NCBI GenBank assembly: GCA_905250125.1
Contig: CAJNOL010001407.1
Location: 1 to 64,000 of the forward strand
Reading direction: 5' to 3'
DNA length: 64,000 bases
DNA from: Rotaria sordida
Lineage: Eukaryota > Rotifera > Eurotatoria > Philodinida > Philodinidae
Position 1 is the first letter of the stretch. Every line of letters begins with the position of its first letter. Shown here one piece after another: positions 1-11,329 of the stretch. Made by a program: the position numbers and the translations under genes. The notes beneath the pieces are model-generated. The model searched no databases, was not told the DNA's origin, and worked only from the letters and a program-made list of their open reading frames with translations.

Positions 1-448
1 CAATTTTTTCTAACTCTAGTGACTTTCCGGACACCCTATATAACCAACTGTATTAACTCAAAAATCATATTCATTTTTTAAAATTCTTCACAACTATTAT
101 CATTCATGTACAAGTGTACCTAATAGCTATTGGATCATCATAATATCCTTCAGTTTTGATTGCAGTATGTGTTCATGCATGGTTGCTACATATGTTTCGT
201 TTTTTGCTCATTCTAGAGTTCATTAGAAAAATTTTGTATGTTCTCGTGTGCGACAATAAAATGCATGTACACTCAGCATTTTACGAGCAGTTACACGCAG
301 TTTTTTAAGCTTTTGTGTTTGACTGGGTAGTGGATAAGTCAATGTTTATTGTTGGTGGTAGATATGACTTTTGAAAGAAGTAATTGTTAATCATAAAATA
401 CTTTTGAGAACATAAACAAATGTTATCTTTTGATATAATAAAGCATAC
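1..448. other. AT-rich non-coding stretch
   Basis: No convincing gene or repeat seen. It leads up to a pyrimidine-rich acceptor (TTCTTGTTTTAG) ending at 486, just before the first small gene, so the last part may be 5' UTR, outron or intron. Confidence 0.5.
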
Positions 449-493
449 GTGTCCTCATGGTATTCTTTCACATATTCTTGTTTTAGAAAAAAA

Positions 494-697
494 ATGATTT
501 TGATTTTGAAAATAATTGTCTTTTGTTTTTCATTGAGTTTCTTATTTTCTCCAGTTAAAACAGATAGATGCGGTACTTACAATCATCCAAAATATGGTAT
601 GGGTCAATGTATTGATCAGAATCAGTGTCTAAATTCACTGTATATGTCTGACTTGTGTGAATCGTATCCATTCAATATCAAATGTTGTAGTTCGTAG
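494..697 (+). CDS. small secreted six-cysteine (CLIP-like) peptide, truncated paralogue of the 15.4 kb gene
   Basis: A 67-residue protein read from the ATG at 494. This start is chosen because an AG acceptor lies just upstream at 485-486 and because it aligns residue for residue with the start of the hydrolase gene at 15445. Residues 1-23 form a hydrophobic signal peptide. The mature part has cysteines at 26, 39, 45, 55, 64 and 65, with the pattern C-x12-C-x5-C-x9-C-x8-CC, the same positions as in the paralogue, and the shared string TYNHP-YG-GQCID. The spacing resembles arthropod CLIP domains, but that is inference. The paralogue continues into a GHL10 hydrolase, whereas here a TAG follows directly after the CC-Ser-Ser end. 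It is either a stand-alone secreted peptide or a truncated duplicate whose catalytic exon was lost; no hydrolase sequence follows. Confidence 0.6.
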   Translation: MILILKIIVFCFSLSFLFSPVKTDRCGTYNHPKYGMGQCIDQNQCLNSLYMSDLCESYPFNIKCCSS

Positions 698-751
698 ATA
701 TCATTCGAAAGAATTGCCTTTAACTTCGATACAAAAATGCAAGCGTTTCTT

Positions 752-875
752 GAGGGTGTAAGATATGGGTGTTGATGAATGTGGGCGCGGTTGAGTGTGT
801 GGATGTGGAGAATGAGTGTTGGTGTTTGTGTGGAGTGCGGGATGTAAATATGGGAATGAGCGTTGGGTATTACTC
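752..875. repeat. TG-rich degenerate repeat tract
   Basis: The + strand is strongly G/T-rich, with irregular GTGTGG, GATGTGG and GAGTGTG motifs and no cytosine-rich interruption. Similar tracts, in either orientation, occur near 2240-2350, 4875-4955, 5400-5440, 6640-6730, 7425-7475, 35560 and 37905-37975. Several sit beside palindromic elements. Confidence 0.5.
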
Positions 876-1398
876 TTTTTTTTCTGTTGATTTTTATCTG
901 TCATGAATTACGTTGAAAGCTTTCGTAGATTAAAGCCAGCTATGTCATACTTTTCAGATGAAGATCAATGATAAGATCATATTGAGGAATTTTTGACTTC
1001 TAGAATTTCTCTGTTGCGAATCAAAGCCCATCTTCATGAAGAATTTGACTACAGCGACAGTTGATTCCAAGATAAATAATATGTTTGCTTTCATGATGCA
1101 TAAAAGCATAATTTATGCAAATACAGTTGTTAGTTCAAATTTCCTTACTCATATCGACTTGTGCCAAGCTTTACTTTTCACTAAAATATGCATCATACAG
1201 TCTATTGCACTAATCGAATCATTTTCATTGAGAATAGTTATTTATAGCCACAACATACATTCATTTTGTATGCGATTGAATATTCAAAAGAAAAATACCT
1301 GCGTGTTTAGTTAATTATGCCGTCTTACATGCCTTTAAATAATCAAGTATTCATATATAATAATTTATTTCTTTTGAATACGAGAAACGTCGACGAAA

Positions 1399-2067
1399 AT
1401 GTACTGTTTTTTGACGGTTATTACAGTATTTCTATTTACTACTGGTGAGTCTACTGTTTTTACTATTAAAATATTTATCATGACTCTATCTCTTTCGCTT
1501 TTGACAGCAAACTTTTCACCAACATCGCCTGTAGAAATAAATCCATCATCCGATGGACACAAATTGTATAAGGTGTTTATGAGATACCAAAATATCCAAG
1601 ATGAGTTTTATTTTAATCCAAGTAGTAACTTTGTTTATGTGCCGGGTTTGAATGAGACATTTCATGTTTCAAATAATACACTATTTAAAATTACATTTCA
1701 AGGCGGATTGCGATACCAACCTCAATGGAGTGATAGATACATCCAAATTATGGTTAATGATCATTTAATTATTCTTAATCGTCTTCTACCAAACACTGAT
1801 CAACGCTTAGATATGTTTGTTACGGGAGCCAGCAGAGTAGAAATCGATAGTATTGGAGGTCGTCTGAGTGCTAATAGTGGTCTGGTATTAGCTGCGCGAA
1901 CAGCAATGATTTATCTTCCTGCAGGTACTTACATATTTAATGTTGGTGTGCGATCGGAATACGAATTAGGTCGTCTATTCGGTGGTATAGTAACATATGA
2001 ATTATCTCAATTCGACAGTGAAAATCAAGATTTGGGTGATCTAAAACTGGCTACATTTCCATCATAA
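1399..2067 (+). CDS. secreted protein of unknown function (2 exons)
   Basis: Exons 1399-1444 and 1508-2067. The 63 bp intron (GTGAGT...GACAG) is a multiple of three, so an unspliced reading frame also stays open; splicing is preferred because it leaves a clean signal peptide (about residues 1-16) and removes a second hydrophobic stretch. The 201-residue product has few cysteines and many alternating hydrophobic/polar segments, as in a beta-rich extracellular domain, and ends shortly after a GGIVTYELSQF segment. I do not recognise the family; a jelly-roll or C1q-like fold is only a guess. No membrane anchor is seen after the signal peptide. AATAAA-like sequences at about 2165-2175 could be the poly(A) signal. 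Confidence 0.65.
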   Translation: MYCFLTVITVFLFTTGESTVFTIKIFIMTLSLSLLTANFSPTSPVEINPSSDGHKLYKVFMRYQNIQDEFYFNPSSNFVYVPGLNETFHVSNNTLFKITFQGGLRYQPQWSDRYIQIMVNDHLIILNRLLPNTDQRLDMFVTGASRVEIDSIGGRLSANSGLVLAARTAMIYLPAGTYIFNVGVRSEYELGRLFGGIVTYELSQFDSENQDLGDLKLATFPS

Positions 2068-2809
2068 AGTAAAGCGTGTACTTTTCGATGGTTTAATCAC
2101 ATCGTGTATTAGGATTTTAACGATCGTTATTATGCACTCACTCACTTAAACTAATTATTAAATCAATAAAATAAAATACATACAACAGTGTTCACTAGTT
2201 CTATTCAAGAGAGGATAGGACAAAGGTGGATCAAACACCAAATTGCTCTGTCCCTTGACTCTCATCTCATCCTCAAACATGCTCATATGCACTCACTCCT
2301 ACACACATTCTCATGCTCACTCATGAGCTGACTACAGTCACCCTTACATCCTCAAGTTAATCAATACATCATTGATGCTCTTAGCCATAAGAATAAAGCT
2401 TGCTTACTCTTTTCAATGGTTCAGTTTGGGAATTGCTACGTGTCATAGAATACATGAATATATTGTATTTGTGCACTTTTCTCTGTATCTGCATGCTTAT
2501 TCCATTTCTCTCTTTTGTTTTCATGGATTCTACGCAAAAAAACATACAAACTGCGAACAGCCTAAGTGTACGCGATGCATTATTGTCGGTGCTGGGGTAT
2601 CTGGATGTAGCAATGGGATTGTGTGAGCGCAACTAAGTCAATGAGGCTGCCGGGGAAGTAAAAACGTACTCACACATTGTAATACAAAGTTCATAAATAT
2701 AATCAATGTAATATTAATGGTTGGTAGTTTGCCCCCGTTTCACATAATGAATTAAAGCAGGAACCAGTCAATTTAAAAAAAGATGCTAAATAAGGTTTTC
2801 GGAGAAAAA

Positions 2810-3379
2810 TAACTTTGTCGAACCACCGGAGGTGGAGTATCATCTTCTGCAACCCACGCAGAATTTAATGATTTTTCGCCAATCTGTATGTGGTTGAACC
2901 AGAAGTCGTCACCCATTATCACATCACATAGCCCTCATGCACTTGATTCAAATTTTTGCTAAATTTTCTTTGCATATTCGAATTCGTTCAACCCGTTGAG
3001 AATCAGTCAGTTGCTTGGGTATATAACAAACGGTAAGTTTTTCTAAGGTTCAGATGATTGGAAATAATTCGTTGAATAGTGCCATGACTAAGATCAGTTT
3101 GTCCTTGCAGTTCTTCTACTTTAATAAAGGATCATCATTAATAATGCTGTGGACTTATTCAATATTTTCAGATGTAGTCTTGCTAATAGGTCTTCCAGGT
3201 CGTGGTTCGTCTTCAATCTCTTCTCGACCTTCACGAAACCATTTAGACCATCTTTCAACAGTCCTAAAAGGAGGAGCCTCGTCGTCGCAAACAGTATATA
3301 ATTTATCACGAATAATTGTTAGTTGAGTATTAAGTGCGGTTCACTCTTTGATGTAAAATTGTAAATTTTCCTCATCCAT
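2810..3379 (-). pseudogene. mariner-type transposase remnant, 5' half
   Basis: Read on the minus strand from an ATG at 3379. The first part gives the mariner helix-turn-helix region, with key strings RTVERWSKWFREGRE and DEPRPGRP (about 3150-3260). Further on come LTDSQRVERI and a degenerate catalytic segment MGDDFWF near 2910. At least three in-frame stops and frame breaks interrupt it, and the C-terminal half with the remaining catalytic residues is missing. It encodes no functional enzyme. Identification rests on established mariner motifs; terminal repeats were not located. Confidence 0.85.
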
Positions 3380-3615
3380 CTGAAGCAAAGATGAACAATG
3401 TCAAATGTCACATAACTTTATTTCTTTAACTTTATTCAGAACGCGCCGATAAACTGAACACACATTAAGCTAAAGAAATACGTGTCTCTCTCTACATATA
3501 TACATACATATCGATGGCTAATTCCGAGAAGAGGAGAAATATAATGAGAATAATAAGAAGATGATACATATTGAAAATAAAATATGATCTAGTACAACCA
3601 TGACATATCGTACTG

Positions 3616-3782
3616 AAATAGGTTTTATAGAAACCTTCATATTCTGATATTAATTGAAGTATGATCAAATAGCATAGAAAGATAGAGCATTTTTTTCTCT
3701 ATCAGGCTATGTAGAAAGAAAATATCTTAAAGCCTACTATACGGTATTAAAGTGTCACTGTCACTACTTTTGGTATGCCCCA
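3616..3782 (+). repeat. dispersed repeat, copy 1 (copy 2 inverted at 13255-13432)
   Basis: About 165 bp matching the reverse complement of 13255-13432, including AATAGCATAGAAA, TCTCTATCAG, TAAAGCCTACT and ATTAAAGTGTCACT, and ending in CACTACTTTTG in both copies. It directly abuts the foldback element that follows. A defined end in two unrelated places suggests a short mobile element. Confidence 0.75.
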
Positions 3783-4745
3783 AGTATAATAACTCAATCA
3801 TAATTCAAAATCAATCAAAACTATGAGATCTCCTATTGAATATGTATCTAATTTTTTTTAGAATTAGTTTCTTTTATCATGAAAATAATTCTCCGCGTAT
3901 TTCAATTAACCATCTCAAGCAATCGTATATTTTATATAAAAGTCATCAAAAACATGAATAGCAAGTAGCTAAAAAACTCATCAATTTAATTAAAAATGTT
4001 AATCATTCTCTAGATGTTTATACGAGTTGGGATTTTTCTATGAACTTGTATTTATACAGATGAATAAATGAATGGAATTTTGTTCTTATCTTTATTCAAG
4101 CAGTATCATGTATCAATGTTTTATTATATTGGATCTTGACCTCGTTTATAGAAGATATTTAAAGTATCGTTTCATTATGTTAAATCTATGATAATTGCAA
4201 CGAATATATATAATTTAATAGTTCTCAATAACTTTGAACACTAGTTTCGTATGTCAATTTGCTAAATTTCATCGTGCACATATTACGATATAAATTCATA
4301 TGAATGAATACAGTATGCAAACAAGCAATGAATATGTGCAGTTGATTCTCAACAGAAATAAAAATTAGAATTAAAAAATTTCATTGTATCGTTTTGCGCT
4401 TAATTCGCAATGACGTCCGCCTGGATTTATATTTATGTGAAATTTGGTATGTCCTCTGAAGCTTATATATTCTTGAATAACGAGTTCAAATTAATCCAAT
4501 ATCAGAACTCTTTTCAGTTGTTTTTTGATTTAGTTAGTTAAATTGACTGTTTTTGAGCTACTTGCAATTCATGTTTTTGATGAGTTTTATATAAAACATA
4601 TGATTGCTTGAGATGGTTAATTGAAATACGCGGAGAATTATTTTCATGATAAAAGAAACTAATTGTAAAACAAATTAGATACAGGTTCAATAGGAGATCC
4701 CATATTTTTGATTGATTTTGACTTACGATTGAGTTATAATAGTTA
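3783..4745. mobile_element. non-autonomous foldback element with ~200 bp inverted arms
   Basis: The left arm, about 3783-3995, matches the reverse complement of about 4537-4745 at roughly 90% by eye. Shared strings include GGAGATC/GATCTCC, CATGAAAATAATTCTCCGCG and AACCATCTCAAGCAATC. The roughly 540 bp interior is AT-rich with no transposase. The arm ends are not sharp, and no target duplication was found. Confidence 0.75.
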
Positions 4746-6730
4746 TAATTTAACAATAATTCAATGATTTTTAACATGGATCACCGACACGAAAGAGATA
4801 GTTCATTTATCTCAAACCGCTGGAAGTTAATGGGCAATATTTCAGTGAACATTTTTTGTCAAGGAAGCACATCGAAATTTACAAGATGAGAGGGTGTAGA
4901 TATGGATGTTTAGATTAGTATTACTTAACGCAAACTCACACCCATACACTCACTATTATGAAAAGAAATCTCTGCTTGCTTTGGGCTTCATGATTCGATC
5001 TTGGAAGTTTTCTTCTTTGATAGAATTTCTTTCAAGTTTAGTCACCTAGGACAATGCAGAGCTGAAACTGTCTGATGAGACCCTTGGGACAGCTCGACAC
5101 TTGTCGTGACTTTCCTTTCCATAATACACTCACCATCAGGCTCAGCATTACTATTAAGCCATTTGATGAAGACTGTGTGAGCAATAGTTGAAACGCCTCG
5201 TGATAGCTTCTCCTCATCCTGATTTCATTTCCAAAAAATGGAACATGTAATTCACCTACCACTGTACTTCGATATGGCAGTGTAAATTGATCCTGATCTG
5301 ATTCGAATTTTATCAAGAAACTTTTGAATCAATTTTAGAATCTCGAGCCATGTGAGGAAGCCTGTGTCAGCAACAGTCGAAACACATCGTAGTAGCTTCT
5401 ACTCACCCTCACATCACACTCTCACCACCAACTGTTTCATATAACATGTCAGTAAATTACTCTTTAGCGAAACGTTGTGATGGTGGTCTGTCGGTTGCAG
5501 CAAGAGGAAAATGGTTTGCTCGGAGCATTGTCAGTAAGCAGTTTGTTCGATCCTTTTCTTTCTTTATTACTATTCTTCTTATTATTATCGATCCTTCTTC
5601 CACCAAAAAGACATACAATTGAAAAAACAGATAAACAAAACAACAAAATAACAAAACAGCAAAAAAATAAAAAGAAGCATCAAAATACGTGTTTCACTCT
5701 TTCTTCTTTTCCATTCTTTACCTTCTCTTTATCTACCGGATAACATGCCGTACAAAGAAAAGGAACAATGCCACTAATACAATACGATGATACGATAGAA
5801 GAAGAGAGGAGCGTTTTTCTGTCAGAAGATGTTTCTTTTGACATAACAAAGTTCGACACACCACAAAGCAGAATGTGATTTTTTTTCTTATTTTTTCGTC
5901 GGATTTATTTCATCGAAGAGGTTGTTCTGAGCTCCCTACAAATATGGAAATTGATTAGTTGAGCTTTTTCACATCGATGAAAATGCATTAAAAATTCAAG
6001 GTTGCTTTTCTCTTCACTCGGCAAGGAGAAGTGTAGTTGCATTTGTGTACATAGAAACCATTATTGTGTTATTTAAAGTAACAACAGTTTGTTGACGGTG
6101 AGCAACTATAAAAGAGAAAAACTGTACACTGGATTCATTCGTGTTCTTGTTTCGGTTCTCGTTGTGTCTAGATGGTATATCACAAGTAAGCAGTCTACCT
6201 GAAAGTGAGGTGCATTTCACGAATTTCAGAGTCTATGCTATCTACAGATGACGGACAATCAGAAAGCCGCTGATCTCAAAAGATTTTTGTTCAATATGTT
6301 CGATGAACGAAAGAAAATGAGTTGCTTGTGATCGATAAGTTCGTTCGCAAAAACATTCTGTAACTTTTCTGCATATTCTAGTGATAGATTTCTGTAGCAG
6401 TTTGTAGGTACGTTGGAGATTTCCATTGGAATCTGTCTTCCAATCATGTCTGTATACTAACTTGCAGTAACCGTCCAACGAATTACCTTCTAGATCTCTA
6501 CCATTTTCTGAACTACGATGCTAGATCTGTGAAAGCAGTCCCGTCTTGAATGGTTTCATAGAGAGAGAGTTGTAAGCCACTGCAAATAACCCTCGAGAGA
6601 GAATGTATCAGAGCGTGCTCGACGATGGTGCCTGATGCGAGTGTGGGTGGATGTGGATTAAAGCATAGAAGACCCGCATTCATCTACCCACAATCACACT
6701 CACACACTTTCATCAACATCCAAACACCCA
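4746..6730. other. intergenic, degenerate repeats, no gene supported
   Basis: Contains two diverged direct copies of about 50 bp (5168-5220 and 5360-5411, both with a G-TGTG-AGCAA core and GTAGCTTCT-like ends). It also has TG/CA-rich tracts near 4875-4955, 5400-5440 and 6640-6730, and a purine-rich stretch at 5620-5680. Open frames here are short and show no recognisable domain. Confidence 0.5.
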
Positions 6731-7423
6731 CTACGTAGGTAAAATTAGCCAAAGATTCGAGTAAAAGCAGCTAGAATTTGCCTAGGAAACTGTTCCAATT
6801 GTTTCAATTGTTCCAATAGAGTTTCAAGTGCAATTCGACGAACTCTATCTACTGATACAATCAGATTTTCTATAGCTCAAACTATCGTTGAGAAAAACCT
6901 CAAATACTGCATGTTTCTGCCGAAATTCGACTCAAAGATTCGAATAAAAGTAGCTAGAATTCGTCTAGAAGTCTGTTCCAAACGTTTCAACCAGTGTTTC
7001 AAGTACAACTCAACGAGCACTATCCAATGGTATGTTCAGACTTTTCATAACTCAAAGTATGGTTTTTGGGACCATAGATGGCGCTATGAACACCTGAAAA
7101 CTGTAGTTTGAGCTATGAAAAATCTGAACATACCATTAGATAAAGCTCGTCGAGTTGTACTTGGAACACCGGTTAAAACGTTTGGAACAGACCTCTAGAC
7201 GAATTCTAGCTACTTTTACTCGAATCTTTGAGTCAAATTTCAGCAGAAACATGTAGTATTTGAAGTTTTTCTCAACGATAGTTTGAGCTATGGAAAATCT
7301 GATTGTATCAGTAGATAGAGCTCGTTGAGTTGCATTTGGAACTCTTTTGGAACAATTGAAACAATTTCCTAGGCAGATCCTAGCTACTGTTACTCGAATC
7401 TTTGGTTAATTTCACCTACTTAG
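6731..7423. mobile_element. nested foldback element (~690 bp palindrome)
   Basis: The left arm (about 6731-7060) pairs with the right arm (about 7104-7423) around a roughly 43 bp centre, from CTACGTAGGT at the left to ACCTACTTAG at the right. Each arm holds two related units: both carry AAGATTCGA-TAAAAG-AGCTAGAATT followed by TTCAAGT-CAA and an ACGA-C-CTATC segment. The element is therefore four copies of one unit in a nested palindrome. TG/CA-rich tracts flank both sides. No transposase is present. Confidence 0.85.
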
Positions 7424-8954
7424 ACCCACCCACACGCCATCCACATTCACGCTCACATCTACATCTACACCCAAAATATTTCTTGTCATGATAACTAGTC
7501 ATGACGGATATGGAAGATGTTTCAGATTAGACCTGACGAACATTGCGGACTTTTCAGATTAGTTATGTCGTCCGTCTTCACTTATTTTTTGTTTACTTGT
7601 TTAGTCACGATTCATGCCATTAAGTTTTTTGTGAAGATAGTTTGTCATAAAACCGAGGTTTTCACGTAACAAGCCGCGGTTTTTAATATTGATGTGCATA
7701 TACTGTTCATTAGTGTGTCTATACACTTTGCGCAGTATATATTAAAGTATGATAGAATGCATAAAGACGAGGATATAGTGCGTAGGGAAGGAAAGTTACC
7801 GTTACCAAACAGTTACGTTATCGGGTAATTGGGGACAGATCCGTTACCAGCTACCTGGTAAAGTAATGGCAACTTTCGTCCCCTAGTCGTCCGCAACTAA
7901 CGTATGATGTGAGAGTGATGACACAAATGTCGATCCCTATTTCTCGTCGATGAAAGGGCGCTGAATGAAGACCTTTTTTACCACAAGACAGAGCTTTTAC
8001 TCCTCTTTCGAAACGTGTATAACTTATTTTTATAACACGTTCATAAACGAAACAACGCAACAGAAAAGAGAAGTACCCTTAAAAAGAAACTGCACTTTTC
8101 TATGCAAGGACCGCATAAAATGTCGACCCTTATATCTCTTCGATAAATAGATTCTGAAAAAAATCGTGGTTTTCACCGGTTGTGAGTAACCGCGAAAGTC
8201 AGACCATTTATTCGATTTTTGAAAACCGGTAAAAACTGTGGTGTCGAGGTACTGCGGTGACTGACGGTCTCAAAAAACCGAATAAACGGTCTGATTTTTG
8301 CGGTTTCTAAGAACCACTGATAACCACACAGTTAAAGTAACTGCGATTCATTGCGGTTTTTCTTCAAAACTTTTTCTGTCGATATCGTGCGTATAAGAAT
8401 AAATACACTCAACCGAGATAAACTTAATTTTGTGAATCAAGTAGAACATTCGCCAGTAATTGCAATTCGGATTGTAGTTATTTTAAGTATTAGAAACTTG
8501 TTAGATGATTGCTCGGTCCCATTCTCTCTAGCCAACCTGTGAGTTGATCTGCATTTTTAAATATTTATTCATCCAAAACAAAGTTTTTCAGTTATTTTAT
8601 ATATGAAACCTGAATATCCTAGTATACAAAGAATAGACATTAAATCTTCTAATGGCAGAACATTTATTGCTTTACTATTATGTGATCAGATATTGTAAAT
8701 GACATTTGAGAATTTAACTACTTAGCATGTAAGATAGATGAAATTCATATTGACATTTTTCAAAAAGAAAAGGACATTTAAAGTAAAAAGACAGATAGAA
8801 CAAATGAGATTAGATTTCGATTTTTGAGAGAATTAGTAGAAAATTTTTGATAGTACAAGAAGACAATATTGTTCTAAAAATGACTGTAAATCTTCTTGTA
8901 ATAATTGCTTTTCAGCGGTTGATACGAAGCGTTTACAGAATGTCCAAAAATTTT
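7424..8954. other. intergenic, with palindromic and GTTAC-rich segments
   Basis: A CA-rich tract at 7425-7475, a cluster of GTTACC/GGTAA motifs at 7795-7865, and a GGTTTT/AAAACC-rich region at 7650-8350. Short direct copies lie near 7927-7955 and 8117-8145. No host gene is supported. Confidence 0.45.
8165..8330. repeat. inverted repeat, ~64 bp arms
   Basis: Arms 8165-8228 and 8266-8330 pair imperfectly; the core is GTCAGACCATTTATTCG against CGAATAAACGGTCTGA. A diverged relative with the same core lies at 14808-14930, so this is a small palindromic family. Confidence 0.6.
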
Positions 8955-9495
8955 GCACTCAAGAATGTTTTTCGCATAACTTCACTATTGATTAAATTTT
9001 ATCAGCTGATTTTCTTTCGTATGATAAGTGACACCAGCAAGGTTTTATTTCTATAGACAACCATTGAAAGTTCTCATTAAAGTAATTACCATTAGCTGAG
9101 TTACAAAAATTTAATCTTTTTTCTGATTCCATAATAATATTTTGCAGCGTTTCTTTCTTTAACTGTTTGACTTTGGATTTGACATTATCCGATTTCTTTT
9201 TACAAGGAAACATCAAAACAAATTTATAAAAAACGACTGTTTGAGATTTGAACAATTCAATGATCAGAATTAATCTAGAATTTGATGTAATTGAAAAACA
9301 AACATTATGAAATATTATAATGGAACCAAAAAAATATTGAATTTTTGTATCTTGACTGAAGATAATTACTTTGAAGAGCACTGTAATAGTTTGTCTATAG
9401 AAATAAAAAACTTGATCTTATTATCTATCATACGAGGCAAGTCTGTTGATAAAGGTCAATCAAGAATCAAGTTATTTGAAAAAACATTTTTGTGT
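8955..9495. repeat. inverted duplication of a coding-like segment
   Basis: About 8955-9150 read on the minus strand and about 9303-9495 read on the + strand encode similar peptides. Both have NYF-E, LSIEIK and a Y/I-RGKS/RKS-DK string in the same order, and then both lose the frame. Similarity that looks better at protein than at DNA level suggests descent from a coding sequence, possibly a transposase or a multicopy gene fragment. The right copy ends where the next element begins (9500). I do not recognise the protein. Confidence 0.55.
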
Positions 9496-9499
9496 ATGA

Positions 9500-10379
9500 C
9501 GGCTTGTCCAAACGTAACGCTGTTACGTTTTTGACATACTCTTCTCCAACTTTCTCGAAAAGTTTAAGAGCTAGGAAGTTCGTTCAAACGTCATTCGACG
9601 CAGCTTATCGAACTTCATTTATCATATAAAAATGATCTTTTTTGATTGAAGTCTCAGGCATCTAGAAATGTTTTATCATGGCGTAACGCTGTTACATAAA
9701 AGGACCCTTTTTTCCAGTGCCACTGAGAAAACTCTAATCTCTTGCAAAATCATTTCTTCAAATGTAATGCTCCAAGAATCACTTTTGTAGAGCATTGAAT
9801 AGGCTTTCAGGCAGTAAAAAAGATTTTCTCTAAAACATTTTTGTTCAAATAAAAAATGCAAAAAACAAACGTAACGCTGTTACATTTTTCGTAACGCTGT
9901 TACACCGTTTTTTGTTGACCAATTTTGAGGCACTTAATGTACTCGGAATTACTTGATTTTTATAATTGTTACTGTTTTATATGTAGACAGTCTCCTCTGC
10001 AAAAATGAGATTGATACATCGATCTGAGAGCTCATAAACTGGGCAGGAAGTTGGAAACTTTATCGAAGCTTTCAATCCGTTCTAAGCTACCAAAGTCAAA
10101 ACTAAATAGACCATTTTGTAGAGAATTTAATTCTGCATCGAATGATATGTCTCTTAGCCCTTGTTGAAAAAGTTTCTTGGTTAAAAAATCCAAAATACGG
10201 TTTTTGAAAATTTTAAAATCTGATTTTTAATATCAAAATCTGATTTTTATGCTAACTCAATATCAAATTCGTAATCAGCGTAAAAAACTGCATCTGATAG
10301 TCCAATGAGATCTGTCCAACTCGAAAAAAAATTTTTTCAAAACTTGATCAGCGAAGTGTCGCGTTACGTGGACAAGCCG
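9500..10379. mobile_element. non-autonomous DNA transposon, CGGCTTGTCCA TIR, 4-bp ATGA target duplication
   Basis: The terminal repeat CGGCTTGTCCA (9500-9510) is matched in reverse by TGGACAAGCCG (10369-10379), and the similarity continues inward with ACGTAACGC. ATGA at 9496-9499 is repeated at 10380-10383 as a direct 4-bp duplication. The left half carries four copies of the near-palindrome GTAACGCTGTTAC at 9514, 9683, 9871 and 9891, which look like binding sites. There is no transposase frame. Four-bp duplications occur in several superfamilies (for example Sola and Chapaev-type); which one applies cannot be told from this sequence. Confidence 0.85.
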
Positions 10380-10383
10380 ATGA

Positions 10384-11329
10384 ACTCATGGGACACGCCG
10401 TATATTTGTTCATTCATCATTTAAACGAAATGTTTATTAATTGTTATCAGGTTTTTTCATCAAAAATCTGAAAATTGTTGGAAATGTTTGAGTAATCGTC
10501 AAAAACGCCTTAAAATGGTGAAAGTTTCAATTTCTCTCAGCGTTGAAAAATCTAAAACACGTTAAAAAATATTAATCTTAAACTGTTTTAACGTGTTTTT
10601 GATGGCAAATTAAACATTTTTAACAGTTTAGAAAGTGATATGTTTAAATACCGTTTTGGTCGTTAATGTATCTGCCTGATTTGTCACAAATGAACATGTT
10701 AAAGCACTTATTTAGAAAAGTAACCTTTGTGAAGAATCAAAACTAAATGAAAGGTGAGCATGCTCTTTTTTGCTTCAAATAGCCCAAATAGTCTATTTAT
10801 TCATCATAAATACCAAACGGCGAGTTATAAAGAGCTTTTTTCTAACTTTCATTTGTTCAGCTTTAAATCGAAATACAAACTGCATAGGTTAGTTATATAT
10901 ATGGTATAAGAAAATGTTACGCTATTTAAAATAATAAAAAATAATGCTAAACCAATGACTTTACTAACTCTTAATGGATTAATTTTCCTTTATTTGATTT
11001 AATGAAGGACTTTTCTTCTTTCTTGTTTCTTACAATATTCTCATGATTATATTCTAACTTTCAGGAACTATTTGTAAGAATGACGTGACAACTATTTATA
11101 CGGTTTTTTTTTGTTGTATTAATACTTCTAATTTTTTTACCAACAAATTAAAAAGAATATGAACCAGGATACTTTTGATGTTATAAAATAAGTGTTTGAT
11201 ACTTGTATTTATGTATGATGTCGTTCATGCTTGATTGAGCATTTGATATTTTTATGATAGATATATAAATTAATGATCATTAATTCTTTTTATTTTAAGA
11301 ATTTATTTCTACTTTGTCGATTTGGAAAA
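10384..11329. other. intergenic stretch upstream of the proline-rich gene
   Basis: AT-rich; no gene seen. It contains a perfect 14-bp inverted repeat (AAAACACGTTAAAA at 10554-10567 and its complement at 10586-10599, loop 18 nt). The last few hundred bases may hold the promoter and 5' UTR of the gene at 11330. Confidence 0.5.

Noticed and set aside
2372..2636. Three overlapping 78-84 residue frames on both strands
   Set aside because: Mutually overlapping, low-complexity and cysteine-rich by chance; none shows a domain.
5038..5316. 92-residue minus-strand frame
   Set aside because: Overlaps a diverged direct repeat and has no recognisable motif.
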